Part shown: in pieces, positions 24,897-38,060 of the stretch
Numbering within the stretch: position 1 is the stretch's first letter
Layout: each line of letters begins with the position of its first letter
Source: Trissonchulus latispiculum
Taxonomy: Eukaryota; Nematoda; Enoplea; Enoplida; Ironidae
NCBI GenBank assembly: GCA_030248195.1
Contig: JASAND010020402.1
Coordinates: 1-64,000, forward strand
DNA length: 64,000 nt
Direction of reading: 5' to 3'
Notes under the pieces: generated by a model
What the model was told of the DNA's origin: nothing
The model's database searches: none
The model's input: only the letters and a program-made list of their open reading frames with translations
Translations under genes and position numbers: made by a program

Positions 24897-26108
24897 GCCA
24901 TAAATACGTGAAATGTATAGGTATTGTTATATACTTTTTCAAAGGGTTTTGCAAAACATTTTTGACCTGTCTTTTGTTGCCTGCTTCTGTTCAGTAACCG
25001 GCAGCCTTATATATACGTACGTAGTGTTCACCACACAAGATCATGCATTTCATGATAGAGCCTAAAAGTATTTCATTCTGTAATTTATGATTACGTAAAG
25101 GTTCATACTTTTTGCGAAATTAGGGCTTAACATTCTAGATTCTGTCCGAGTCTAAGCTATTTTTGGCTCCCAGCGCCCAGCCCATTCCCTCCTACTTTCT
25201 GATGACACTCTCAGCTCTGTCACTTATATCTAACGTATTTTTCTACCTTCTTGGCTAATGTGAAGGAACAGGATTCCTGTGCGCAAACAAGAACCCCCAT
25301 TTTTCCTCCAAATGGAATTACTTTCTTTTTCTCTTTCTCTCTCTCTACTCAGTGGTCCAGCCAGCCAGCCAGGCGTTCCTGTCTATACCATTTTCTGGGT
25401 CTTTCTCTCTATTGACTGTCATTTCTGCTGCCAGGCTGTATTTAGTCTCCTTCCTCCCGTTTTGCCAAAACTGAATATACGTACATACGTATGTGCTCAT
25501 CTCGGTGACTTTTCAAATAATTCTATCCTGTTTAGTAAAAGACGGAGTCTGTTTCCTCTTCCCTTTGCCTTACCTGCCTGAGTTGGATCAGTTAGGAGTT
25601 AGGACTGACTGAAAGCAACCCTTTTAAGATTCCTGGTTCAAATCACTGTCTCTAAAACACTTTTTAGTCGTATTTGTTGTATAGGGAAAACAAATCACCC
25701 GAAATTTCAACAAAAAATTACCCCTCCCTGACTCACAGCAAAGTCACAGCTGCCCAACCTTTTTTGCATGGTGATAACCACACATCTCGATATTACAGCC
25801 TGTAAGTTTGAGTCCTTAGGACCTCTGTATGCGTTAAGTCAGGACATGTCCATAATGTACATATATTATATAACAATATATATTTGGTTGCCTAAGGTTC
25901 CTTAGTATATATATAAATAGCCAAAGTTCAGCCATGAATGTTTTTAAGGTCACTTTTAGGTATTCGCAAAGTCCGTGTTGAACGCATGCAGAAGTCCTAG
26001 CAACGCAAATTCACAGGCTGTAATGTCAAGATGTGTGTATTGCGAAAAATTGTGTCGTCGAAACTCCTCTTTGAGTCAGGAGAGGTGATTTTCTAAAGCA
26101 CATAATAT

Positions 26109-26139
<31 letters not shown>

Positions 26140-27657
26140 CACGTTTGTTTCAGTCATGTATTAGAAAATATTTCACTTTCGTACATATATACATATACAT
26201 ATATAGTCTATAATTTCTACAAGAATTATTATATAAATATACACGTAAACCGCTTTCCACATTTTACTTGAGCCATTTGCTGAATGCGCACAGCCATTCG
26301 TTAGCATATATAATAACCAGTCTGCTGATTGCAGATCAACAAAGTTTCTGTGTTTGCATTTTGTGCGATAAAAAGTTATTCTTCTCGTCAGAAAATGAAA
26401 AGTTTCTGCAAAACCTGTATGCACAGGTATAAATATATGCTGTTGTACAACAGCATTATCTTTGTATGTGTCTGCTTAGTTTATGCTGCATATTTTGTAT
26501 ATACTCTATTTTTTGGCGCGTTAATTTTGAGTTGAGTGCTTTGCTTTTTTTTCTGAGACTATGAATTGATTTTGTTGGGAATCTAAGTTAGCTGATTTTT
26601 GAACAGGAGTTCAACTATAAACGCGTATATATAATTATAAAATTAAAAACTTGAAGTGTTATGAGAAACAGGCAATACGACACAGACCTTCCCGCTCCAT
26701 GGCAGATTTTGGAATGAAACTCATTTCGGTGTCAAATCTAATTTCTCAATCGCAGAATTTTGGGAATGTTTTTCTAATATATATTTTATGTCGATTTTAC
26801 CGCGAAGAAAAGTTGTTTAGAATAATGAAAGCGATGTATCGCTTGGTATAAATATTGTGTAGCGGTTCAGCTTTTTAGATTTTTTTACCGTTTTTGCAGT
26901 TATTATAATGTTTCTAGTTGCATGAACTAATTCCTTCACATTTTTTAGCACATTTTTTGAAACCTGTTACTCAGAAAATTTCTGAGATATCTCAAAAAGT
27001 GAGGGTCGAATATGTTATGGGTGCTGAAGAGCTGCCTCTTAAGCCCGACCATTCCAGAACGCGATCTGATTCGTGGAGCTAGCTTTCGGGGCCGATGACC
27101 ATGATTTTCATTATCCGAGGTTTTTTTGAGTCCTTGAGCTAAAGTAAGACATGTCTGTGAGCCATGTACTGGCTAGTTTGAAGAAAAGGAACGAATATTC
27201 AGCCTTGCTAACTGAAACGTGAGCGCTGAAAAAAGAGACAGTCAGAGAAAATATGAGAATTTAGCCTAATTCTCTCGGTATATGTATTTTAAGTTCACTG
27301 AAACTTATTTCAAATGTAACTTTTATACAAAACGTATGTAGTAAAATACATAACATACATATTTATACCTGCCTGCCATACATAGCTTCTTTCCTACCCT
27401 TGTGTTAAAAGTGCGTTTTGCATTGATTACTTTTCTGAACGTTGTAAAATAAATATATATTATGCTTATTCTTACGTAAAGCTTATATACTGGCAGAACA
27501 CAACAGCTGACAGCTTTAGCTTATACACGTATTATTTAGCCAGCTATTTTCTGCGTTACACTAATGTCACCTTTTCATTTTTTGTGTGTTTGAAAACACA
27601 TTGGCTAGGTTTGTAGCTATGGTTTGAATCTCTTGCTTAATCAACATATCAACTATT

Positions 27658-27660
<3 letters not shown>
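24496..27660. other. PKA-C intron 1a sequence, largely unique
   Basis: Apart from TA runs at 24872-24895 and 26118-26140 and pyrimidine-rich tracts (24770-24850, 25180-25400), nothing recognisable is present. Short frames here show no known domain. Confidence 0.45.

Positions 27661-27713
<53 letters not shown>
27661..27713. repeat. (TA)n microsatellite
   Basis: Fifty-three bases of TA repeats border the following MITE. Confidence 0.95.
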
Positions 27714-27720
<7 letters not shown>

Positions 27721-28494
27721 GGCGACGGGTCTGGGTACCCGCGGGTACCCGCGGGCCGGGCCGGGTCCGGGTCCAACTTTAGGACCCGCGGGTCCGGGTA
27801 TTTGCGGGTCCGAACCCGGGTCCGGGTCCAAAATACTGAAGAAAACTGGATTTTGGTACATTTAGGGATGTTAAAACATTACAATTTGTTGTATAAAAGG
27901 TTGGTAGAACGGATGTGTTAGACATTGACATACAATGCTTAGTTGTCTAGCTGAGGTCTTTCTGATCTATGCTGCTATGCTGGGCTTATACTAGACTGGA
28001 AGTAGAAATATAAGTTATGACAACTCGAATTGATAAGTTAGCATAAAATTTTGCAATGCACGCGAAACTTAATCAAGTAAACAAGCTCAAGGGCATTGTT
28101 TTCAAATAGAAGCCACCAGAAATTCGTTCACCTTCTTTCCTCCAAAGCATTCGTAACTTATCCGACTGACAGTCTCACACTGTCTCTGGACTATCACAAA
28201 AGTTGTATATACTGCTTTTGTTAGTCCTAGCACTCAAAAATTGTCGTGAGGCGTAAAATAAGTTTACCTAAAGCTTATCACAGGTTTTATTCACGACTGG
28301 ACTATTACATTAGTAAAGTTGCAGCGAAATCTATGAATGCAGTGAAATTTATGAATGCAGTGAATGTTTGAAATGCAAACTGGTTCGTTTTTTTGGAACC
28401 GGGTACCCGGATCCGGGTCTGGACGGGTCCGGGTTCGGCCTAACGGGTCCGGGTCCGGGTCGGGTCTGAAAATTTGGACCCGGAGCCAACTCTG
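27714..28494. mobile_element. hAT-like MITE with GGGTACCCGC / GGGTCC words
   Basis: Ends CAGAGTTGGC and CCAACTCTG enclose 781 bp. GGGTACCCGCGGGTACCC and GGGTCCGGGTCC words fill 27722-27830 and 28398-28485; the middle is AT-rich. TA-repeat flanks hide the target duplication. Confidence 0.85.
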
Positions 28495-29898
28495 ATATAT
28501 ATACATATTTGCTTCAGGCTAATACAGACCTTAACGCAGTCCGGGCCCGGCTGAGTACGGGAGCGGGCCGGGGTCACGTCCAGTTAAAAGATTTATCTTG
28601 TTTTTATCCCTGAAAATTTTAATTTGAAATTTTATTTTTTCTATAAAATCTATATATATATATATATATGTCTTTGATTCTTGGAAGATTTGGATGTTTG
28701 CTTTGATCGTAATTTAGTTTCAGAGCACGTGACGACTTTTATATTGTACGTAGTCAGTGGATTTCGCGAAGACAAAATTAAATTGGGAAATCTGAATTCT
28801 GTTATTTTAAGCAGCGGATTTAGAAAAAAACGGGCCTGGCCCGAATTGAAGGGGCCGGGCAAAGGTGTCTCTATTGGTTCTACGTAGATTTTTGTAGACA
28901 AAATAGCAGTGAAAGCCGGGTAAAGTTTTCTGGAATTTTGCTGAATATTTATTTCATCTACTGTGATGAATCTTAACTTTCAGAACGTTTCAGAACTTTC
29001 GTCTATTGAACTTTCAGAAGACGAGTTTTTTCTTTGGTAATATATACTCAGCTCAAATTATCATTAGGTATATTTTTCGCATATGCAAATGTATGCGCCA
29101 ATGCAAAACACACCTTCCTTACCACCTCATTCATACATACATATATATATACCTATTTATATATACTATGCATACAATTACATATTGTATGTTGCATGTA
29201 GGTTGCCCCTAAGCTTAACCCTGGCTGTTCTCTGATAAGGATTTTCTACATTCTTTCCCTCTGAGCGGAGAGTACAGAAGAGAATTGAGCGACTGCCCCC
29301 TTTTTCTCCGTTCTAGCTCTCCTTCCTCCCGCCCTCTCTTTCTCTTTTCACTTTCTCTGTCCTCTTGCTCTGGCTCCATAGAGGAACATAGGAATGTGCT
29401 GTAGTCCTACGTACGTTGGCCTCTTAATGCGAACGTGGAGAGAAAGCCACTTGGCCTGTCTGTTGCACAGCTTTAGAACCTGAGCCTGAGCTTGACTTCG
29501 AAAGGAGGGAGCGCTTTCCCTTTGCCCTCATGCGTGACTTTGAGAGGCATTTGCTTGCTCCTAATGGTGCTCCCCTTTTCTTGTTCTTTAGTCTCCCCTG
29601 AAGGAATTTGGTTTTCTTTCCGTGGACCTTCATATACATGCATACAATGTGTGCGATCCATAATAATGTCAATACAGAGCATTGTAGAGGTTTCCTGAGC
29701 TCTGTATGTGTATTATATGTGTCGCCAGGAATAGGAACTGGTTACCAAGTCAGTTGAAACCCCCTTTTTTTGCCCTGTCTGCTTGGTAGGTTGGTTGACT
29801 GCTCGTCAAAAGCTCGAGTTTTTTCATCTTTTTCACCATGTTTTGAAGTTGACAGATCGTACACTACGTGTACTGTCTGTGTATAATATATATATATA
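28495..29898. other. Intron 1a sequence with GGCCCGG fragments and a CT-rich tract
   Basis: GGGCCCGGC-like fragments occur at 28541-28580 and 28830-28860, possibly a decayed element. A pyrimidine-rich tract spans 29285-29370. No exon recognised. Confidence 0.4.
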
Positions 29899-30676
29899 CA
29901 CTAGCGTAGATACGGGGGGGCGGGGGGGGGCGGCCGCCCGCCCCGAAATAATGGCTTTGCCCCCCTGAAAAATTGGGCAAAAGAAAAATTTTAGCGCGGG
30001 CATTTAACTTGATTAGAAACATACACAAATTATACATTAATGCTTCAAATTAGCTCAATATTGATGCATTTTCTACACCATTAAAAAATTTTCGCGCCTT
30101 CGGCGCGAATTTTGGCTATTTAGTTAGATTATCAAAATTATTATTTTTCATTAAGCATGCTAACTTGCTAAGCAAAAATGTTTTTATATGTAAACCTGCT
30201 TTGCAGTTTTGCTGTTATCTGCGTTATTCCCAACATCATTAGCCTTGTCATAATTGGTTGATATCATCAGAATACGCAGTTCTTACGTAATGGGAGCATC
30301 CTAATGGTTTCAGTTTTCGGGCAAGACAGTAAACGTAGTAAATAGCAAATAAAAGTACAAAATGTTGTTTGTCCATTGATAAATCATTTAAAAAGAATTA
30401 AATGTTTCAATAGCGGTTAATTGCGAAATTTAAAAATTTTCTCAACTTCTGGGGGGCTCGGCCCCCCAGACCCCCCATTTGGGACTTAGGATATTGCTTT
30501 CAGGTGTAACAGTCGAAACATGAACCATAGAAGACTTTTGAATTAATAGGACAATTAATACACAGTGTGCATGTATATATAATCGTTACGCAAAAATAGA
30601 AAATTTTACCCCCCCCCCCTCAAAAGTCTTCGGTCAAACCTCCCCCCCCGGAAAATTTTTTGTACCTACGCTACTG
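29899..30676. mobile_element. hAT-like MITE, TIR CACTAGCGTAGATAC / GTACCTACGCTACTG
   Basis: The 778-bp element carries the G-run blocks near both ends, the hairpin TTCGCGCC-TTC-GGCGCGAA at 30090 and GGGGGGCTCGGCCCCCC at 30450. It lies inside TA repeats, with (TA)n at 30677-30736 following. Confidence 0.8.

Positions 30677-30736
<60 letters not shown>
30677..30736. repeat. (TA)n microsatellite
   Basis: Sixty bases of TA repeats directly after the MITE. Confidence 0.95.
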
Positions 30737-30738
<2 letters not shown>

Positions 30739-31568
30739 CATGGTCAAACAGTACACACATAACATACATATGCCCTCTGCTTTTAATGTAGACATAGCTT
30801 AGACTATTTTTGTTATGTATATAAGTTTAGACAACCATAAAATTGATGTTTGTTCAACTGATTTGGTCTTTGCTGATCTGAATATAATTTCAATTGAACA
30901 CTGCGTCAGAAATAACTTTATTAGCGAATTAGAATTTCTAGAAATTTATTGTTGACGTATGAGACAACTAATTTATATAGGTTGCCAGCGTCTTCGGCCA
31001 GAAATTGCCCCTTCCCTTTGGTGCCCCCTTTGGTATCAATTTTCGACCTGACCTGAAAACCGCTTAGAATGCCATATTATTCGATATATATTTGCTAGCT
31101 TAACCAGACATGTTCCACTTACTATAATATTTCCCCCGGTCTTCCCTTACCAACTTATATAAATTTTAAAATGCTTAAATTTTGTTAAGTTTTAAAATTT
31201 TGAAATCAGCTGGTTCGAAAGTTACCCTTCTTCGTCCTCTCCTTGAAATATGTTGTGTTGTAGTAAAAATCTTATGCATAAAAGATATCTTTTCCTGCGT
31301 AAAGCTTATACTTATAAACTGGCGCGATCTTTCAACTTTATTATTGATTATCTGTAATGGTTTGTGTAACATTATTACAAACTTCATACACATTTAAGCA
31401 AACCATTTGCCTGTTATTAGTGTGAATGATTTTTGTGTCTACTTTTCGTTATTAATTACGTATACACTTATATATTTACGTGCAGTTACATTCTGGAATG
31501 TTACGCGATTAATCAGATGGGAATTATGTATATATCGTACTAGCTTCAGACTTGTATAAAATGTCGAT

Positions 31569-31602
31569 ATGAGCAAAGACAAGAAAGCTCAGGCGAAATT
31601 TT
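31569..31602 (+). CDS. PRKACA/B-like: PKA-C alternative first coding exon 1b
   Basis: This short first exon encodes MSKDKKAQAKF plus one base, then donor GTAAGT. It ends in phase 1, so it joins exon 2 with a Phe codon split across the junction. Its basic, lysine-rich N-terminus also lacks Gly2 and so lacks the myristoylation signal. It lies 800 bp upstream of exon 2, the arrangement expected for a proximal promoter, whereas 1a is distal. The flanking 150 bp upstream look like unique sequence. The resulting protein of 347 residues is close to the family norm, which makes 1b the likely default start. Confidence 0.8.
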
Positions 31603-31878
31603 GTAAGTTTTCTTGATATTATTACAAAAAGTTTACCATAAGTTTTGGCATTGTATATATATTATTCAGTATGTGCAGTGTGAACGTCCGTATGTACGTA
31701 TATAAATCTAGCTCGTGTACTGTGTAGTACGTACATAGACGAGGCTTCCGTGGCTGTGAGATTTACGTATGTGCATTATGTAAACATACAAGATCTATCT
31801 GCAGCTATGTTTATTCCATTAAGTATATACTACTTACTTATGTCTTTGTTTTTTTATTAAGTTGGATATCTAATACTC

Positions 31879-31880
<2 letters not shown>

Positions 31881-31932
<52 letters not shown>
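31881..31932. repeat. (TA)n-(TG)n microsatellite
   Basis: TA repeats followed by about eleven TG units in intron 1b. The G-rich dispersed element of 19928-20290 begins right after it in reverse orientation (about 31930-32250). Confidence 0.9.
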
Positions 31933-32402
31933 CACTGGAATTTTTCTACCGCCATTTTTCTACCGCCCCTCCAATTTTCTGGTTTTCCTCCACTCGACCA
32001 CTTCCACCACTCACAGGTGCCCAAAAAACGCCAAATTTTAAGGATTTTTGGTCAAAAGCTTCAGAAATTTTTCGGCTTCGCCGGAATTTTTGGTCTAAGA
32101 TTGTCCATTTTGGTACTCAAACTCAAACTCAGTTTTTAAGAACTTTAGTATATGTAGAAAACAGGCTATTTTTGATCGTTTTACACCGTTTTAGAGTCCC
32201 CCTCCACTTCCGCACTTCCTCTTTTTTCGCCTTGAAAAAGCCTACAATCATTTGTTATTACGTACTGAATATTGTTTTATACATATATATATACGCAAAT
32301 GTCTTTTACTATTGTAATAAATTGATTGTATCTGGTCTTTTCTGCAACCTGTTCAATTATCAGTTTCCTCAAGATTCTAAAATTTGTTGTTTTTTGTTTT
32401 AG

Positions 32403-32464
32403 TCAAAGAGTTTCTTGAAAGGGCGAAAGAAGAATTCAAGCAGAAATGGGAGGCACCTGCTCAG
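32403..32464 (+). CDS. PRKACA/B-like: PKA-C exon 2 (A-helix)
   Basis: After acceptor TTTTAG the exon encodes KEFLERAKEEFKQKWEAPAQ and stops before donor GTATTT. This is the amphipathic A-helix that packs against the kinase core; the conserved Trp (Trp30 in mammals, residue 27 here) is present in KQKWE. The family's usual sequence at this place is of the type VKEFLxxAKExFxxKWExPxQ. It is the first constitutive exon and accepts either 1a or 1b in phase 1; it ends in phase 0. Intron 2, which follows, is 12.2 kb and contains satellites, foldbacks and a LINE fragment. Confidence 0.95.
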
Positions 32465-33239
32465 GTATTTATGTCAACGATTATTTATGATTCTGAGGTG
32501 CCAGGAATTTCGCGTATTATGTAGGGGCGCGATAGCGCCCTTACATAATATGGGTATAAAGGCGTCTGCGCGGCCCCCTGGAGACAGTGTTGGCCTGGTG
32601 CCAGCTAATTAGAGGTCTGGGAGGGGTAAAAATGTTACCATCGTAAAGTACTCGAGCAGTACTACAAGTACCACCATACTTTTGGTTAAAATTCCGAACT
32701 TCGAAATTTTGCACTAGGCGGGAGTTACCGTGCGTTTGTTTTTTTTCTCGGTTAATAACGCTTTTCGGAAGTGCTTATGTCAGCGCAGTGTTGGAACGAT
32801 ATGGGCATTTTGGTCCTATACTACTATTATATGTTGGTAGGCAGGATCCTCCCATGCAACCTTTTTTTGGTCATTTTGGCACCTGGCCAATTTTGGCTCT
32901 GTGCCAAGGCCCCAAAGTCGGACTTTCGCTATTTTGGCACTTCGGTTGTGATCGACTTTTTTTCACAGGCTAGCAGCTAGATCGGTTTGGTTTATTTTAT
33001 TTGAATATTTCGGACTATGCGCGGAATGTAACGAGGGGGATTTTTTAATTTCGCTCTGTAGCTTTCAGGAGATGGGCCCAAACTTTGCATTTTTTCACCT
33101 GTTTTCACGAAAAGTTTCCAAGTCCCACTTTTACTAGAAATGGCCTAAAAGTCACCAAAAAGCCTAAAAGCCACGTTGGGGTGGTACCCATATATAGTAA
33201 ATCGGGGTCGCTGAAAACGATGCGCATACTGCGGAGGTC

Positions 33240-34392
33240 GGTGGATGTGACCCCTGACCCACAGCGCCCACCCACAGTGGGTCCGGTGTGGGTCAAAAAT
33301 GAAAGTCTTCAAAAGTGGTCAAGTTTGGTATCAAATGAAAGCCCTTGGCGAGGCGATCAACTTTTGTCATTATGCCACCCACAAAAAGTGGCCCCACCAA
33401 CCTGTGATTGGGTGCCCCACCCACAGTGGGTCCGGTGTGGGTCAAAAATGAAAGTCTTCAAAAGTGGTCAAGTTTGGTATCAAATGAAAGCCCTTGGCGA
33501 GGCGATCAACTTTTGTCATTATGCCACCCACAAAAAGTGGCCCCACCAACCTGTGGGTGGGTGCCCCACCCACAGTGGGTCCGGTGTGGGTCAAAAATGA
33601 AAGTCTTCAAAAGTGGTCAAGTTTGGTGTCAAATGAAAGGCCTTGGTGAGGCGATCAACTTTTGTCATTATACCACCTCCAAAAAGTGGCCCCACCGAAC
33701 TGTGGGTGGGTGCCCCACCTACAGTGGGCCGGTGTGGGTCAAAAATGAAAGTCTTCAAAAGTGGTCAAGTTTGGCATCAAATGAAAGCCCTTGGCGAGGC
33801 GATCAACTTTTGTCATTATACCACCTCCAAAAAGTGGCCCCACCGACCTGTGAGTGGGTGCCCCACCCACAGTGGGCCCGGTGTGGGTCAAAAATGAAAG
33901 TCTTCAAAAGTGGTCAAGTTTGGCATCAAATGAAAGCCCTTGGCGAGGCGATCAACTTTTGTCATTATACCACCTCCAAAAAGTGGCCCCACCGACCTGT
34001 GGGTGGGTGCCCCACCCACAGTGGGCCCGGTGTGGGTCAAAAATGAAAGTCTTCAAAAGTGGTCAAGTTTGGTATCAAATGAAAGCCCTTGGCGAGGCGA
34101 TCAACTTTTGTCATTATGCCACCCACACAAAGTGGCCCCACCGACCTGTGGGTGGGTGCCCCACCCACAGAGGGTCCGGTGTGGGTCAAAAATGAAAGTC
34201 TTCAAAAGTGGTCAAGTTTGGTGTCAAATGAAAGGCCTTGGTGAGGCGATCAACTTTTGTCATTATACCACCCCCAAAAAGTGGCCCCACCGACCTGTGG
34301 GTGGGTGCCCCACCCACAGTGGGTCCGGTGTGGGTCAAAAATGAAAGTCTTCAAAAGTGGTCAAGTTTGGCATCAAATGAAAGCCCTTGGCT
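33240..34392. repeat. 149-bp tandem satellite, eight copies
   Basis: The anchor GGTCAAAAATGAAAGTCTTC recurs at 33291, 33440, 33589, 33737, 33886, 34035, 34184 and 34333, spacing 149 (once 148). Copies differ by a few percent. Open frames across it are a consequence of the unit length and lack of stops, not a gene. The 60 bp before it (33180-33240) are the reverse complement of the 155-bp unit at 40.4-41.1 kb. Confidence 0.95.
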
Positions 34393-34473
34393 ATTGCATT
34401 TTTCAAACTCCTTATCTGCGTCAGTTCACTGCTGGAAAGGGAACCTTTAAAATGACAGAAGGACAAGCAATAA

Positions 34474-35160
34474 AAATGCTCCTCCGGAGCATGAAAAAGT
34501 AATATGGGTAGTTGTGAGGTTGTAAAATCAAGAGAGGACTAGTCTTAAAAATGCTTAATATGGGGCTAGGTTCAAAAAAAGAAGAGGACTAGGTTGTGGG
34601 CGAATTAATATGGGCACAGCTTCGCCGAGCAACCCATATTCGCGGGCTTTCACGCTTCGTCATGGCGATTGCCATATACAAAGCAATTAATGTCAGTCAA
34701 TAATTACAATTCCAGCAGTTATATATACGTAAACTATATAGTATATAATTTGGTTGTGCTGGACTACGACAAGCAACTAGAAAGAACCAAAGCTATGATT
34801 GTAACGCTAACGGTTGAATAGAAATAGAAGATCGTCGGAGAGTGTCCTGATCCTGAAGTTATTGTTGCAATATATACTTTTCTTATAAATGGTTAAAACG
34901 CTCAGTAGATAAATATTAAGAGTTTATCGAAAGAAATGTTTGCTTTCACTAAAACTAGTTTATCATAGTCGTATATTATTTACGTGCCGTAACTAAATCT
35001 GAACACTGGTACGTATAAAAATATATAACTTTTTCAGTCCGCGAATATGGGTTGCTCGGCGAAGCTGTGCCCATATTAATTCGCCCACAACCTAGTCCTC
35101 TTCTTTTTTGAACCTAGCCCCATATTAAGCATTTTTAAGACTCTTTAAGACTTTTTAAGA
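34474..35160. mobile_element. Foldback element with AATATGGGC arms
   Basis: Left arm 34527-34655 and right arm 35034-35157 are reverse complements, including CAGCTTCGCCGAGCAACCC and AGAAGAGGACTAGGTT. The start, ATGCTCC-GGAGCATGAAAAAGT, matches that of the 38365 element. Confidence 0.75.
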
Positions 35161-35385
35161 CTGAATCCATGAAATTCCTGACACTTTGAGGATTTTACAG
35201 AAATCCATGGGTTCACAATATATTGTTGTTGACGATAATATATTGAAATGTTGATATGTTTACATTTGTCTATATAAGCATTATGTAGCTGTGCATATAA
35301 GCAGTAAGCATTTTTCAGTATGAAAACAGGGAAATTTTGAATATAGCTAAGCCACTGGCGAGCGGATCCAGGAGATGGTAACGGG

Positions 35386-36518
35386 CAGAGATGAAACCGG
35401 GTCACTATTTACTGACCCGGTGACCCGGTCGACCCCTGACCCGGTGACCCGGTGACCCGGTATTTTTAAAAATTCAGGTTTAAGCTTGGAAAAATTAAAA
35501 TTCTTTATAGTTGGGTGCTGTGGGTGTTTTTGATCTTTTTAGACATTTTTGGCTTCTAAAATAAGAAGTTGGGCAAAAGTTTTGCTTTCCTTAAAGCAAC
35601 TTTGGGTAGTAAATATTGTAAGTATTAAACTGCATTAAAACTGAATTAAAACTTATGAAGTGAACTACATAACTTGTTGAATCAGTTTGGAACAAAAGAC
35701 TCTGACAAAGTTTAGCACATCATTCAAAATCAAACAATTTAATTCTAATTAAAACACGTTTGTATTTCATTATTACAGTATTAAAATATTTTATTTGAGA
35801 CTTTCACTCAGAGTAGATTCTTTAGAATTATTCTTCCTTATGGCTAGGATTTGGAAATATATATATGCCACAAATAAAATCAAACCAAAATCCACTAGTC
35901 CCTAAATATATTCATAACAATTAGGAAAAATCCAAACCAAAACTCAAAGTGAGTGAAACTTTGCCGAGATTTTCCTACTTACCCGAATTTGAAATCCACG
36001 TAGTCTGACCCCTCTCCCCACTCCAAAATGTGATAGCAGCTGTGCACCTACATTCGCCATACATTATGTCACCTACATTTGATCGGGCATGGAAAATCTC
36101 AGATTTTAAAATACAGATTTTGGACTCTCAGGAGTCAGGTCCATCGGTCCATGTACTAATTTTCATTTTTCTAGTTAAAATCCAAGGAAATCATTGCTTC
36201 AAAACTAGATCCAAGCTTCACAGGGAAGTACAAATATTATGACGACAGGACAGCGACAAGCATTTAATAAAACTGGACTATTAAGTGTAGTATATATTTA
36301 TTCCATTGCTAGTTTTTGAACTATTGAAGTTTTCAGGTGGTAAAAACTGGTGAAAATTTTGAAAAATATTCTTTAACAGTCAAAAACTTCACCACAACCA
36401 AAAATACCGGGTCAAGACCGGGTCAGAGCTCCTGACCCGGTGACCCGGTGACCCGGTCAATATAGTGACCCGAACTGACCCGGTGACCCGGTGACCCGGT
36501 GACCCGGTTTCATCTCTG
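35386..36518. mobile_element. hAT-like MITE with GACCCGGT words, exact target duplication
   Basis: Ends CAGAGATGAAACCGGGTCA and GACCCGGTTTCATCTCTG enclose 1133 bp, flanked on both sides by GTAACGGG. GACCCGGTGACCCGGT words occupy 35412-35462 and 36405-36508; the interior is AT-rich non-coding DNA. Confidence 0.95.
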
Positions 36519-37090
36519 GTAACGGGGCTTGCCCCTTCCCCAGCGGGGGTTTGTCGGGCGGAGCCTCCCAAAAATTCAAGAAATTTTTTGTTTTTTATGC
36601 GTTCTACAAAACGTTTTGCGTTTTAGGCGTCTGTATTATCGCACTGCGTTACGTTTGTATTCTTATGGCAATATCGGATTTTTAGAAAAGTTTTTTGCGT
36701 TAATCGTTCCTCAAAAATCTTCCGTTTTTCATTTTGTACACAATGCAAACTTTCACCTATATATTGCAATATTATATTATATATATTGCTTAATATTTTC
36801 CACACTGCTTTCTCAACTGCGGTTTTACATTTGAATTTCCAGGAAATTGGAAATAAAAGTTGGAAGTTCCCATAAACACTCTTTCCCTTCCTCACAAAAT
36901 GCATCTACAAACCACCCAGACCCAGCCCCCCCTCCCGACCACCCCAAAATGGTGTATATACCCCTTTATGGTTAGCAATTTGTGGTCAGAAAGATGAAAG
37001 CTACACTAACGTTTCTAACTTCTTTTGTTCTTTTGTCTATTTTTGGAATCAGACAGTTATAGATAGGCTATTCTTTACGCACTTTATATA

Positions 37091-38060
37091 TATATGTTAT
37101 GTGCAATATTGAAAAGCGTGCAATTTTGAAATTGCACGATGTTTTCGTGCAATTTTGAAATTGCATGGTCATATCGTGCAATTTTAGAATTGCACGGAAA
37201 CTGCCGTGCAATTTCGAAATACAAAATTTCAACCCTCTGGTTTTATTTAATTGTATAAATGATAGCTCTAAAAAAGAAAATTTGCACCATTTGTGGATTT
37301 CTTGAATTCATTTGTAGTGTCTTCCAGTTTTTTTAGCTTTTCATTATAAATTCTTAATTCATTGTTCCTGGTAATTGCGTCTTACCAAAATAAGAAATAT
37401 TTTAATCATAGTTAAAGATTTACAAGTATATAATTAGAATCTTTCGTTATATAATTCGTTCTGTATGAAGCTTTTACACTAAAATTTCATTAATTTGACA
37501 GGATTTTTAGTTTCTTTTCTGATAAAATTTTTTAATAAAATTAACCAACATTTCAAAACCATTGAAGATTTTGCCTGGACTGAAGATTCCATCTTTGGAT
37601 TTACATGTGTCAAATCTGTCACAAGTTTTTCAAAATAATTTTTAGAAGATTTGAATATGATTTATCAGTCATTTTAGTTTAAATCACAAAGCATACAAAA
37701 TCAAATCATCATACTTGACACTATTGTTTTACATACTATGATTCGGATTTTTATATTGATGTTGATTTTTGTTGGGAACAGTAAACAGCAGGAACACTTA
37801 CTCAACTTTTAACCAAAAGTTAAACCTTGTTAAAGTAAATTAATTTGCTAAATGTACAAATGGTGCAAATTTTCGTGTTGAGAGTTAACATTTATACAAA
37901 CAAATTAAACCAAAGGCTTGAAATTTTGTATTTGAATATTGCACGGTTTTGCCCGTGCAATTTTAAAATTGCACGATAAGGCCATGCAATTTCAAAATTG
38001 CACGGAAACATCGCGCAATTTCAAAATTGCACCCTCTTCAATATTGCACGTAACATATAC
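37091..38060. mobile_element. TIR element with GTGCAATTTTGAAATTGCAC words
   Basis: Ends of the type TATGTTATGTGCAATATTGAA and its complement enclose about 970 bp. The 20-bp perfect palindrome or close variants occur three to four times at each end (37118-37215, 37940-38030). Interior AT-rich, no ORF. Confidence 0.8.

Noticed and set aside
33085..34502. Long overlapping + strand frames of 113-212 codons
   Set aside because: They are translations of the 149-bp satellite; all frames stay open because the unit lacks stops, and repeats shift frame each unit.
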